From assembly GCA_021298315.1 (NCBI GenBank), contig JAJTFC010000069.1, positions 1 to 41,228 on the forward strand: a DNA stretch of 41,228 nucleotides, written 5' to 3'. The DNA comes from Planctomycetaceae bacterium. Lineage in GTDB: Bacteria; Planctomycetota; Planctomycetia; Pirellulales; Pirellulaceae. The notes beneath the pieces are model-generated. The model was given only the letters and a program-made list of their open reading frames with translations, did not search any database and was not told where the DNA came from. Made by a program: the position numbers and the translations under genes. Shown here piece after piece: positions 19,601-28,700 of this stretch; position 1 is the stretch's first letter; each line of letters begins with the position of its first letter.

Positions 19601-19765
19601 GAATGAATGTCGCATCGGGATCCACATTCTGAACCAGTAGTGAATTTGAGGACACAGCAATCGCACCGTCGTTATCGATAAGCGAGACGAGCAAGTTCTG
19701 CAGATCGATCGAAGTGCCCTGCGTGTAATCGTCTGCGTAGGTGAAATAGGCTTCGAATGTTCCAT
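10697..19765 (-). CDS. Giant RTX-like surface/secreted protein, C-terminal portion (metzincin, PKD, solenoid repeats)
   Basis: This is the downstream frame of the frameshifted giant gene. The first ~80 residues (19765 to about 19530) are an out-of-frame shadow of the upstream part, so there is no believable independent start. From about 19530 it continues the split sixth PKD-like region into an RTX-like block (GGTGQDRLIGGPGNDTF). Next comes ~1100 residues of 21-residue Asp/Gly solenoid turns (18870-15480). A zinc-metalloprotease domain follows (15250-14470), then a pre-peptidase-like beta domain (around 14360-14010, with SGDIVTIEVSSRAL and LPSDGNYTIVVDSF). Several PKD-like domains lie at about 13900-12400. 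The C-terminus has classical Ca-binding nonapeptides (GGNDLLYGG, GLDRLEGGSGEDIVIGG). The product is presumably extracellular. No secretion genes are nearby. Confidence 0.85.
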   Translation of the reverse strand: MEHSKPISPTQTITRRALRSICRTCSSRLSITTVRLLCPQIHYWFRMWIPMRHSFRTRTRLRRPSPCSPGSSIQESRSLATTGTRGSDTYVSSLFVGSNGDDTIDLQTRDFASGVSNLTVLSFDGSDVINASGLPSGYNVILDGGTGQDRLIGGPGNDTFILRDGNDIANQDVNGNSNTDYEQGDDTYLLSPNSTLTVIDRSGGNNTLDFSRANIGTTNDPKGVTFDLSHLTSTSLTTFDVGELTGETNRHFVRAQGNFNTLVGSSYGDDITGRTGSNVFTGAGADAIKVAVGTTGATFNAGADADVFTIGDGSFGEINFEGDSGADVFNIIGASTFDQINFSGDSGADVFNLGGGFEGEIIFSGGADADVFTFGEGIGAGTIIFSGGADADVFTIGTGSADLIDFQGDSGADVFDLGGVLSGDIIFSGGADADVFTIGLGGSADGIDFNGDSGADVFTLGGDAGTIIFSGGADADVFTIGLGGTADGIDFNGDSGADVFTLGGDAGTIIFSGGADADVFTIGLDGTADSIDFNGDSGADVFTLGGDAGTIIFSGGADADVFTIGLGGSADSIDFNGDSGADVFTLGGDAGTIIFTGGADADVFAITSTGSADDINFAGDSGADVFQLGGTLGGDIIFTGGADADVFVITSTGSADDINFEGDSGADVFQLGGTVGGDIIFTGGADADVFVITETGAGDAIDFRGDAGDDTLSVLGAVNSMSFTGGEGSDRFRNNRSNLSSLVFYGFENPSNPRGGSELNDGEDVLYNYGSNIGSVAVLGGQGKDVFYSLGNLIDTVSFEGGADADVFILTGTDIDTINFGGGADADVFDLSGVDIGSIDFRGDSSDEGAGNDVFINRSSGKSDSNGLWISTISFTAGGGMDTFRNDSSEWKEIFFQGGDGADRFQNNAQGIETIVFDAGQADDYFENNADNLSGIVFLGGSGNDVYVNRGENVSDLIFFGDAGDDQFFNYGADAQGIWFLEQSGTNRLVNRADRTHGVVFQGGAQSDTLINSGAAVSGIKLIGNAGEDRFLNDTTGVGASDLWVESTGAIPDPGHPDSFTWPTIVSPLIALPSIPSPTVDDGADWVFNRAASVQSLVFHGDTGDDYFQNSGGGLTDSEFHGGSGNDTVLNTSGGTTLSSFVFYGSTGNDAMQNDAANAQDLMFFGNEGNDSLYQNGIDFEAITFDAGDGTDILVNWGAGGSVLRMIAGSGDDRFQNNANRVGLVYFDAGLGGDALQNNGDEIQRIEMLGDAGNDALLNSGNLVSYILFNGGVGDDSLVNSGSGIGGSALSGTPETGIRFDAGDGANVLRTQGVNLSTLVFQGGLNSDSLVYNTTAGGSIDYSGLGGQDGFVFRGSADHISVDLGDGQDSLVFSGTVESSVAATPTVLIDGGAGDDTYQFLGTPLGYLQLTELYSGVADTSRDMLDFSAYLGGLISIDLASATKQSLGSGFWLQLPVDSLMGIEDVRGSQAGDTILGNDRPNVLMGARYLSSTPGDALARNRESQWVLLDFDTKTDSQEYVYTDSDRESVIEGLRRIYYGYNPDGTIRQYSDPGRWFNVRFTTDIGQIPKDASNNAVDHVVIGFNNTPPEGTPGGSSSEIDVGNTGFSGEAWVQVHGLLGGTALAPQLSVSGNEISGDFMSPPSDGALTYGQRNPDNTVPNFLALSVKIAAHELAHLMGLRHYDAFGPIGSGVHTPPGNSAFNPAYPGVSEAFETFSHLISSPASVGSDRKNDIGNLFFGEREAIKLSYVMSDPASTRSSESLTPVDRQNGLSQSLSWKPLTVPNTIQSGQNSNANLYAEILSVTGQIQLDPVTGSSEDDRYSFTGRSGDIVTIEVSSRALKRFSNMGSNASLTPDGYIDSRLSLLGSNGELVGYYDSVAFNDDEFESSDSILIDVVLPSDGNYTIVVDSFTRGVQPSDPDPTTLSELGRKLYNDIINDTDVGNYELFVYRFARENARDVRNTLVGRGGADTYIGTADENYAMSFPSGAIPNAASTTESAGLTVTIPFNDTVGTAWTATMDYNNDGVVDETLTNFTPGTGLVISHVYSDNGTNSLSFVISNEDGSTLSGQFPVTISNSQPTSTFNTQDAVEGSTAKLIAIGADSTGDVAAGLRYYIGTSFLLRNAATYATSSPNNTYQESFSDSITRELYVRVMDKDGGYTDYTKTLVIENVAPTATISNSGPVAEGTPVLVELSSVIDPSSVDTVAGFRYSFARSMSQLAISGADNSTTAIPSKSFVFDEDSQSPNAPCIVYARVFDKDNGYSTYQTTISVTNANPTASIVSITTPAIVDQSVMVSVDGSDPAGANDPLTYLIEVLRDGSVVASSNSASKALGFTPTQIGAYTARVTAYDDDGGVSAVDTQDFQVRDPLTLVVNGPADGYVGVAGQLRDFSLLATSPGSSGLFNYSIDWKDGSGIEPLSGVGSSYTVTHRYLTVGNFAPVFTVTDSLGRTTSITLTSFTIGLVENQGSFVAIAGVDSGSQSDTVSIEALNSTGQFRATINTGTPFDFSATGVIRIFSDGNSDQLNVFGTAAADLFVVDANSIALNTTWSVQMPSASSRRLSGLDGNDNFRVDQSVAINLEGGNGSDTIESTGGISTNTWTINGLNSGSLRVGTETIDRIVFASTESLLGRDGQTDVYLISGGSLSGSINARGTSDQDQLRYTSGAGFVNLANRQTSSVLGGFLGIESFSSNAGRFDGPGLDTQWTLSGNQTGSLSYLESGVSRTIVFSGFGTLYGGAMSDRFVVSSSGQSLGIFGGGGIDTLVGPSNGATWDLSGADAGNLMGTNPFSQFENLQGSDGVDRFVVRQAANISGRIDAGLGANILDYSLSTSAVVVDLRTEIGSATRIGSVLDRFTAVVGGTAADTLRASNTRGMLVMGTGGNDLLYGGNQRDVLVGGLGLDRLEGGSGEDIVIGGRTTFDTNLTAMVGVLSEWTRTGSGTSLEERYNNLSNVNPSASRLNGTFFLRGLEFTTGRTLNDDNAVDRLFGQADTDWFIGGTVANDFATTDYTADQKKSTAFVNVI
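14470..15250 (-). other. Metzincin-type zinc protease domain inside the giant protein
   Basis: The signature AAHELAHLMGLRHYDAFGP is encoded around 14712-14757. It fits HExxHxxGxxH, the three-His zinc site plus catalytic Glu of metzincins (M10 and relatives). The domain begins with a LLDFDTKTDSQEYVY strand region and ends with SHLISSPASVGS and FFGEREAIKLSYVM. The Met before DPAST could serve as the Met-turn, but that is inference. A pre-peptidase-like domain follows, as in many secreted proteases. The protease may process the giant protein itself or act on external proteins. Confidence 0.75.
15480..17640 (-). repeat. 21-residue Asp/Gly/Asn solenoid repeats (diverged part)
   Basis: The encoded protein repeats every 21 residues, with a pattern such as GDAGDDQFFNYGADAQGIWFL. 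GGSGNDVYVNRGENVSDLIFF and GGAQSDTLINSGAAVSGIKLI are other turns. The Gly-x-x-Asp turn, the Asn ladder and the Ile-x-Phe strand recur. One insert (around 16500-16620, Pro- and Ser-rich) breaks the series. This is longer than the 18-residue turn of classical RTX beta-rolls. Confidence 0.7.
17660..18880 (-). repeat. 126-bp tandem repeats encoding GADADVF/GDSGADVF solenoid turns
   Basis: Copies of a 126-bp unit start at 18003, 18129, 18255 and 18381 and are nearly identical at the DNA level, with more diverged units on both sides. Each unit encodes 42 residues as two turns of about 22 and 20: GGADADVFTIGLGGTADGID plus FN, and GDSGADVFTLGGDAGTIIFS. The near-identity implies recent expansion or gene conversion. 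The antisense frame across this region stays open because of the repeats and is not a gene. Confidence 0.9.
19470..19545 (-). other. Frameshift junction splitting the giant gene
   Basis: The upstream frame reads a PKD-like VVDPGVEVFSYYW and then degenerates to a stop at 19470. The downstream frame becomes sensible at GTRGSDTYVSSLFVGSNGDD. The two frames differ by one base: from the ATG at 32216 to the stop at 10697 the length is one base more than a multiple of three. One extra base, or two missing, near 19500-19545 would join the frames into ~7170-7190 residues. No obvious homopolymer or classical slippery heptamer is seen. Confidence 0.8.
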
Positions 19766-22700
19766 CTTTTGAATTCACCGATGCGTCACTCGAAAGGTTT
19801 TCCGAACTAGACCATAGTATCCGGACCGAATGGGTATCGAGGGTGCCTACGTCGGAATAGGTACCGGTCAGCTTGACTTGGGTGCCTTCTAAAATCGTGT
19901 CGCCTGTTGCCAACTCATTCCAAACTCCGTTGGCATCCTTGGCAAAGAGTTTGGGGACGGTTGTCAAGACAGGGGCAACGTTGGCAACAACCAAGGAAGT
20001 ACTGAGCGTATTTCCAGACATGATGATATTTCCGCTCACCGGATCGATCTCGACAATCTCCACCGAGACGCTGTACGGCTCATCGTTGGCTCGATTGTTG
20101 AGATACCTGTGGGGTATCTGAACCGTCCGGCCGCCAAGCGAGGGGATGACTTCTTCGATATTTGGGGTGGCTAGTGTTCCATCTCCCCAGTCGATTCGCA
20201 ACCTGTGAGTGTCCAAGACTCCAGGGTCGGTGAATGCTATGTTCAGCACCGCAACACTATTTTCCTGAATCGTACCTTGATTCCAACTCAAGGTGGTAAG
20301 ACTAGGTGCAACATCCTGGACTTGGATTTCCAACCCAGCAAAATTCGATACAAGCGGTTCGTCGTCATCAGCGACCGACACAGAAATCGAATATGTCGAT
20401 GTGGGTCCAAATGGATTATTCGTGTACGTGTGCGATACGCTGAACGAGCGATTGGCCGTTTGACCAGCTTCATTCGGCTTTTCGATCGTTATTGGAGAGG
20501 AGCCATCCCCCCAATCAATGACAACACGATGGGAATCCCCTAGGCCGGGGTCATTCCAGTTGCCTGAAAGTGTCAGCTCGTTCCCCTCGAAAACAACGGG
20601 TTTGCCAGAAAGCGGATCATTGGCAAGGTTTGTCGACAAAATTAGATTCGTCGGTTGCACATTCATCACCGTGGTAACGAACGTCCCTTCAGCTGTGGCT
20701 GACGCATTGTAGGAATCGCTGACGGTGATCCTCAATGCTGCTGGGTCACTTGCAGTATTCGTCGGATTATCATCAGCATAAGTATGAGAAAGCGCAAACG
20801 TATAAACACCTGCCTCAATAGTCTGTGTTGATGATGTCCCATCACCCCATTGGATGCTTACGGTATGACTCTCAGTAGGGCTCGTGTCACTAAAAGTCCC
20901 CGTAACTGTAAACTGACTACCTTCGTTTACGCTCGATGCAAAAGCGATATTGCTTGCACTGATGGTGGGGGAAACATTATTGACTTGTACATTGATCACT
21001 GATGTTGATTGCTTGCCCCCATTATCAACGATTGCCAGAGTGACGTGATATGGCACCGAGCCGTCGGTCGCTCGATCGTAGCGGTGGCTCAGTGTGAACG
21101 TCTGCTGCTCGCTCAGCGCAAGGACCTCTGGGGCTGAACCATCTCCATAGTCGACCGTCGCGGTCCACCGAGTTGAATCGGTATCGATAAAGCTACCGGA
21201 TAGTTGCAAAGTATCCCCTGCAGCGATCGTTACCGAGTCGCTTGGTAAAGTAATCTGCGGAGGTTGATTGCTTGCCACGTCTCCAACAACTCGAATATTT
21301 CCGAATTCAGAAGTCGAACCGACTCCGATCGCAGAGATTAAGTCTCCAAACTCAATCGGTGCTGGACTAGCCAAGGGAATCGTGAACTCGTAATAAGCAG
21401 CATTTTCATCCGAACCTAACCCCAGATCATTCAAACCAGGGAAGTTGCCGGTGCGATTCTCCGTATCGTCTGCAGAACCTTCGGTCAAACTCGCAATTCG
21501 CTTGGTTCCCTGGCCACGTCCACTCGCCGTTGGAGCAGACACATAGAACTGCACCGTGCGTCCGGGCCGCGTGTAGCCTTGGACCACCAGCGAATTGACC
21601 GAACCGACAGTGGATAGGAATGCAGCCACGATCCCCGGTGCGTTTGGCAGTGAATCTGTGTCGTTGGCATCATTCGTAGTAGCCCCTTCTTGGCCAATGT
21701 CGATGGCCAGTCCAAGATTTCCTTGGTAGATGTTTTGGTCAAATAGGTTTTGCGATGCAGTTGAGGCGGTCAAACCCGGAAGCCTCAATCCTGCTGCAAG
21801 GTTGTTGTAAATCAAATTCCCTGCCGCGACGACCGCGCCGCCGATGGTATTGTTCACTACTGAATCGCCATCTAGAAGAATTCCGTTTGCAGTGTTTGAA
21901 ATAACAATCTCGCCGCTGAAATTGGTTCCGACGGCATTACCTTGGACGCTATTACCAAAGGTTCCATCAGCAAGGACAAGACCATCACCGAAGTTTCCTG
22001 AGATGACGTTGCGATCGAGAGACTCGATTCCGCCGACGAGATTCGCATTTCCTTCAGAAATCTTCACTCCGAACCTTGGACTGCCCGAACGACCGTTCCC
22101 TAGGGCCAAGGTCCCCGTCGAGTCAGTGCCGATCCAGTTGCCTCGAAGCGTATTGGATCCACCTGACTGGATTAAAACACCGCCCAGGGCATTTCCAGAA
22201 ATGACGTTCGAAAGGATGCTCGCATAAGCGGCACCTTCGGCGATCTGGATTCCGTAATGTTGATTGGCAATCGCAACAGAACCGGTCGAATCGGTCCCGA
22301 TCCAATTGCCTCGGATGATGTTGTTGACCGTGAAGGCTCCTCTCAGGATTACTCCAGAGGTTGCATTACCACTGATCAAATTACGACTAGATGTTAGAGG
22401 GCCTCCGATGATGTTGAGATTGGCACCATCGGTGATTAGCACGCCAACGGTATTGGGAATCGCAAGTTGGCCCAACCGGTCTGTCCCTAGGTAATTACCT
22501 TCGACAACGCTTTCTTTGGACGATGTTCCTGCGATCCAAACGCCAGGTCCATTGTTGCCCGAAATGATGTTTCGATCCCCTGAGGTCGAACCTCCGATCC
22601 GATTCCTCCACGCATCAGAAATACCAGCCAAACCGATGAGTTGTCCGCTACCGACGTAGACTCCAAACTGACCATTTGCAATCGCAGCATTTCCAAGAGC

Positions 22701-25700
22701 ATTCAGACCGATGGTATTTGCACGCAATGAGGAGTCTCTTGAATTACTACCGACGATCGCAACACCACCGGAAATGTTCCCAGAAACCGTATTGCTGAAA
22801 GCATTGATAGGCGCGTTTTGAGCCAAGATGCCAAACTTCTGATTCGATATCGCCTGAGTACCGCTTGCGTTCGTTCCAACAGCATTCCAACCGATGAAAG
22901 GAGCCATCCCTAAATCGATTGCTTGGATCCCAGACCCCTTGTTACCTGAGATTGTATTGCCCCAATAGATAGCGTCTTGCTGATTAAAGGCACCGATCTG
23001 TGTGTATTCGGTTCCCGAAAGCAACACACCGTTTTGGTCGTTTGGCAAAGCCTCACTTCCCGTCGCGTTGACTCCGATGCGATTCCCCGAAAGCCACGAT
23101 TGATGGGAGGCACCGATGATTTCTACACCCGAGCCCGAATTGCCCGAAATAATGTTGCTGTCAAGCCTTGCGTATGGGACATTTTCGATCCGAACACCTG
23201 CGGAGTTGTTTCCGTAATCGATCATCCCATTCGAGTCGGTTCCGATGCGATTGCCGGTAGCCATGATTCGAGTGGTGAGATTTGCACCAAACAATCCAGC
23301 CGAGTTATTTCCTGAAATAACATTGCTACGGACTTGGGCAATCGAACCATCAATAATCCTCACTCCGTTCTGTCCGTTGGGTAGCAACCCATTGCCGATT
23401 GCGTTGAGCCCAATGTCGTTATGGGTTATCCAGACGCTATAAGTCTCATCGTAGCTAGATGCATTACCGACCGAGACGATCCCGGATTGGAGATTTCCAG
23501 AGACGAGATTTCGAAGCGCTGTCCCGGAGTAATCGTAATCGTGTCTATTGGAGCCGATTTGCGTTAAGGAACCAGCGTTGTAGATACCGCTCAATTCGTT
23601 TGCCAACGCATTGGTTCCCGAGATATCCGTGCCGATTCGGTTCCCTGCGATAGAATTTCCAACGGAAGTCCCTCCGGTAATGACGACGCCGTTTTCCCGA
23701 TTGCCAGAGATGATATTTCTTTCGTTCAGATCCAGTGTTCCATCGCCATTAGATCCGATTCGATTGTAGCTAGCCCCGTTACTGAGTTGGATGCCGACAA
23801 GATTCGGACGGGCTGAATTTCCAGAGGCATTGGTTCCGATCAGGTTGCCCGCAATCCAATTGTTGGATCCTCCATCAACAAACAGTCCAACACCCAGATT
23901 AGCTGCTATTGTATTACCCGATCCGGTCGCGTTGCCGCCAACAGTCGCATTGCTCGTTCGCTCGAGGAATATACCTCGCGAGGAGTTACCGAGAGGATTG
24001 TTTCCTGTCACATCCAACCCGACATAATTGCTTTGAAGGATCGTTCCAGAATCATCCTGGGATAACACACCATGCCCATTGTTACCAGAAATAATGTTTC
24101 CGCTTACGGAAACGCCTTGAGAGTTGGTAATGTGAACCCCGTGAGCGTTATTACCCCGATCCAACAAACCGGTCGAATCGGTACCGATAAAATTCCCAGC
24201 AACATTGTTCTCGGAGGTCCCAACACCATTGATCTCAACCCCACTGGAGTTGTTACCAGAAATGACGTTGCGTTCAAGAGTGTCATAAATTCCATTGCCA
24301 TCGGTTCCGATTCGATTGAACATCGCACCTGAACTGACCATGATCCCGGATAAGTCATTGCCAAGAGCCAATCGTCCGCCTGCTCTAAGCCCGATATAAT
24401 TGCCCGCGATCGCATTGCTATTGGTGGCAACTCCTGTAATCACAACACCCGATGAGGAATTGCCTGAGATCACGTTCGCTTCGTTCGCATTAAACCCGTC
24501 GTTGGTCCCATTGGTTCCAATGATCGAGCTCGTAGCACCGAGGCTTACCTGAACTCCAAAACCAGTATTTCCCCGGTCGAGCTGCCCCCATTGATCCGTG
24601 CCGATGTAGTTGCCAGCGATCACGTGCGATTGGGTACCGCTATCCTTGATCCAGATCCCACCAGCTGCATTTCCAGAGATGTAATTACGCTCGGCAACGT
24701 CTGAGTAACCATCTCCATTGGTTCCAATGCGAGTCGAAGTTGCACCTGACTCGATCAGGATCCCCTGAGCTTGATTCCCTAACACAGCCGTTGCATTGCT
24801 CGTCAATCCAATGATATTGCCGGCGATCACTCCGCTGGTAACATTCGTACCCGAGAGCACGATTCCAACTCCGCTATTGCCCGAAACAACATTTCTTTCC
24901 AGATAGTCGTAATTGCCGTCTCCATCGGTTCCGATGGTATTGCTCGGTGCAAGCATTCTGATACCGTTGGCGCCATTGGCCAGCGCGGCCGTACCGTTGG
25001 TATTCGTTCCGATCCAGTTTCCAGCGATAACATTCCCAGTGCTACCTGCGCCCTCTACAAGGATTCCATTCTGCGAGTTTCCTGAAATCAAGTTCCCATA
25101 CTCAGGAATCACACTTGGATTCGCAGTGGAAGCTGTAAGCGAAGCGTTATCGTAATAACCAGGTCCCACGGACCCACCAGCTAAACGCACCGCGATGGTT
25201 AGCGGTAAGTTCAATGCTGGATCGTTGGGCTGAAACGTGTATCGCAGAGTCAATCGGCGTGGCTCGTTGATGGGAACGACCACATCCGGAGTAAAACTGG
25301 TCCAGGTTGGATTCGCAGCGGTCATTTGCGCCAAAACGATGCTGCGACTCGACAACTGATCCAGATTTGTCGGATTCGCCTCCCCAGCAACTAGATAGAA
25401 ATAGGTTCCTCGACCAGCATCGGTCAGAGAACCGACTGTGGAAAAGTCGATTTCAGCCGTGATTGTGGTACCCGAAGTAAACGTATTAGGCACAGTTTGG
25501 GAAATGAGCTTGTCCCATCGATTGGCGTAAATTGCTTGTCCGGTGGAATTCTTTCGAAACTGCGAATCAATACGAGCGATCCCAATATCCGTATGCATAC
25601 GAGTCGAACCACCCTCCGTGGCTGCATAACTCCAACCGCTGATGCCAGATATCGCCCCGCCGTAGTCGCTAGCGGTCGAAACCTGCGTGGTCCACTTCGA

Positions 25701-28700
25701 ACCACCGAGGCCCACTTGTGTCTGCCCAACTCCTACAATCGCCGGTGCTTCGATGTCGCCATTCACAAGCAAGTTCGCAGGTGCAACATAGTTGGAACTC
25801 AGCCCGATCCTATTGTTAGAAGCCCCGCTTTGTAATGAAATCCCTTGAGCATTAGGCAGCGAGGATAAGCCATCGGCGGTCGTTCCGATGAAGTTACCGC
25901 TGATGATGTTTCCAGAAGTTTGGGCATCGATCAGACGAATACCATCAGACGTATTTCCGGAGATGGTATTTCGCTCCACAGGAGAGCTACCGCCGATGAT
26001 ATTGTTTTTGCTGGCATCCCTAATTTCGACGCCAGAATAACTATTTCCAAGGGCCGCCAATCCGTTGATACTCGTCCCGATCAAATTCCCCGCGACTCGA
26101 TTGCCCGAACTGCCATTTCCTTGGATTCTCACCCCAAAACCGTTGTTCCCAGAGATAACATTTCCTTCGATCGAGTCTCTCTGACCATCGGCATTGGTAC
26201 CGATGATCACACCAGTTGTATTCTCCAGAAACACCCCATCGGCTGCATTAGCCAAAGACACCGAACTCGGAGTCAGACCGATCAGGTTGCCGGCAATGGT
26301 TGAATTCGAACTTGATCCCATGGCAATTCCATGCGATGTGTTCCCCGCAATGACATTGCGTTCGGAGGCATTGAATGAATCGTCTGAGCCGTCAGTACCT
26401 ATCCGGATATTCGAGGAGTCCGAGATATGAATACCTGCCACACCAGCAGGCAGGCCAGCAATCGCAGTGTAATTCTTGTTTGCGCCGATGACATTTCCAG
26501 CGATAGCTATATCAGTGCTGTTGACTAGATTGATGTTTGCGGAACGTCCGTCGGTGGCTCCTACAAGGTTGCCTTCGGCAGCGTCGTTTTGACCATCTCC
26601 ATCGGTACCGATGAGGATCCTCGTCGAGTCATAGACATTGACGCCACCGGCTGGCCTGGGGGTAACACCATCGGAAGCAAAACCGACCGAATTACCAGTG
26701 ACCTCGGCGTCCGATCCTCGATGGATCCAGATCCCGCCACCCGATCCGATAAGATTGCTCTTGAATTGAAACTGGCTTGAATCATAAGACGTGATCTCGC
26801 CAGCGCCTAAGGCAACAGCACCTGTCTTGTCCAACCCCCCGATGTTTCCTTCAACATTAAAATCAGTAGCGTTATCCACGCGGATTTCACCAACTAGATT
26901 TGCCATCGCAGGATTCGATCCACCGATCGTGAAGTTCTTTGAATACACTCCATAGATCCCGTATCCGGTATTGGGCACAATCGCATCACCACTGGCATTG
27001 GTTCCGACGTAATTGCCAGCGATGGATAAGTTTGCAGCTTCCAATCCATTGACCTTATAGGTCGTTACCGACATCAGAGTGTTGGGTGTCAATCGGATTT
27101 CGCTGTGGGGTTCAGGATCGCCCAGCACCTTCCATCCATTGGCTGAACTCACCGGCGAGATATTGTTCGAGGTATTGCTGACGGAAAGCTCCCAGCCAGC
27201 TATCACGTCTCGTTCAAAGCCGATCCATTCAAAAGAGTGGGGACCCGCAGTCAATTCGACGTGTCCGTAAACGCTCATGTACCCGTGAATCGCATCATCG
27301 AGAATTACTGTCTGTCCGTCGATCCGCAAACGACCGCCGTCGCTACCGCTTAAAGCAAACGAGTAGCTACCTTGAGTTGCCACATCGATCGTGCCGGTGA
27401 CAACCACTGCGTAATCATCCCCGCCACCACCTGGTACGGGATGATTGTAGTTCCATACACCGTTCTCTGGATTCGAAGCATCCGATAGATCGGCTTGAGC
27501 GATCATCCCAGAGGTCTGAATCGTCGGGACTTGTCCCGAGAGCAACTTTGCAACCATCGGAATGCCGTAGACTTGAGCATTGCCGGTATAAAAACCAATG
27601 CCTGCACTCAAGTTACCGGACACGACGTTGCGCTCGAGAGCATCGTAATTCCCATCACCATCGGTACCGACTCTCACCTCCGTGGAATTCTCAACCCAGA
27701 CTCCTTGATTTTTGTTTGGCAGGGGAGCATTGCCCGTAGCATCCAACCCGATCCAGTTGCCTGCGATGACGATATTCTTGTTTGCGGATGATTGAGTGGA
27801 AATACCGTAGGTGTTGTTACCACTGATGAGGTTCCGTTCGTTGGCATTGAAGTTATCGTTGCTGCTGTCGGTGCCGATGATGTTGCCGGTCATTCTTCCA
27901 ACCAGGCGAATACCATCGCCTGAATTCGGTATGGCCAACAATCCATCGGCACTGGTCCCTAGATAGTTGCCAGCAATGCGGTTATTCGAAGCATGCTCAA
28001 GCGAAACACCGTTACCCACGTTTCCCGAAGAGACGTTTCGTTCCAGATCGTCTGAAACACCGTTGCCATCCGTGCCAACAATCGTACCGTCGCTGTACCA
28101 CAACCAAATACCGGTAAAGAGATTGGGAAAAGCCGAAGTTCCAGCCATATTGGTGCCGACTGTATTGCCCGAAACTCGATTCCCCGAACTTTGCTGCCCG
28201 AAGACCGCGATGCCGACGTTATTACCCGATGAAACGTTCCCTTCGATCTGATCCATCGATCCATCGCCGTTGGTGCCAATCACGACGTTTTGGGAGTTGT
28301 TCACCCGGACCCCCGTGTTCGCGTTTCCGACACTTTTATCCTCTGGGGAGACTCCGACAAGATTCCCCGCAATGGTTATAGTCGAGGAATTATCAACGGA
28401 AATCCCATCACCATTGTTGCCGGAAACAACATTTCGCTCAGCTGAATTGTAGGTGTCTTGCGAACCGTCGGTACCCATGCGTACATTCAAAGCGTATTGC
28501 AGCGTAATACCATTTCCAACCGGAATATTGCTTAGTTGGCCATAATTTTTATCGGTACCGACGATATTGCCTGCGATGGAAGCATCGATTCCTGAAAAAT
28601 AGATGTTCGTCCACCCGTTGGCAGAAACGAGATTACCTTCTGAAGCGTCTCCCTGTCCGTTTCCGTCGGTACCGATACGAACATTTGCGCCCTGGAAAAC

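Noticed and set aside
19530..19765. Start of the downstream giant frame (ATG at 19765) as a separate gene start
   Set aside because: The first ~80 residues are Arg/Ser-rich nonsense antiparallel to no domain, and the same DNA encodes a good PKD domain in the upstream frame.
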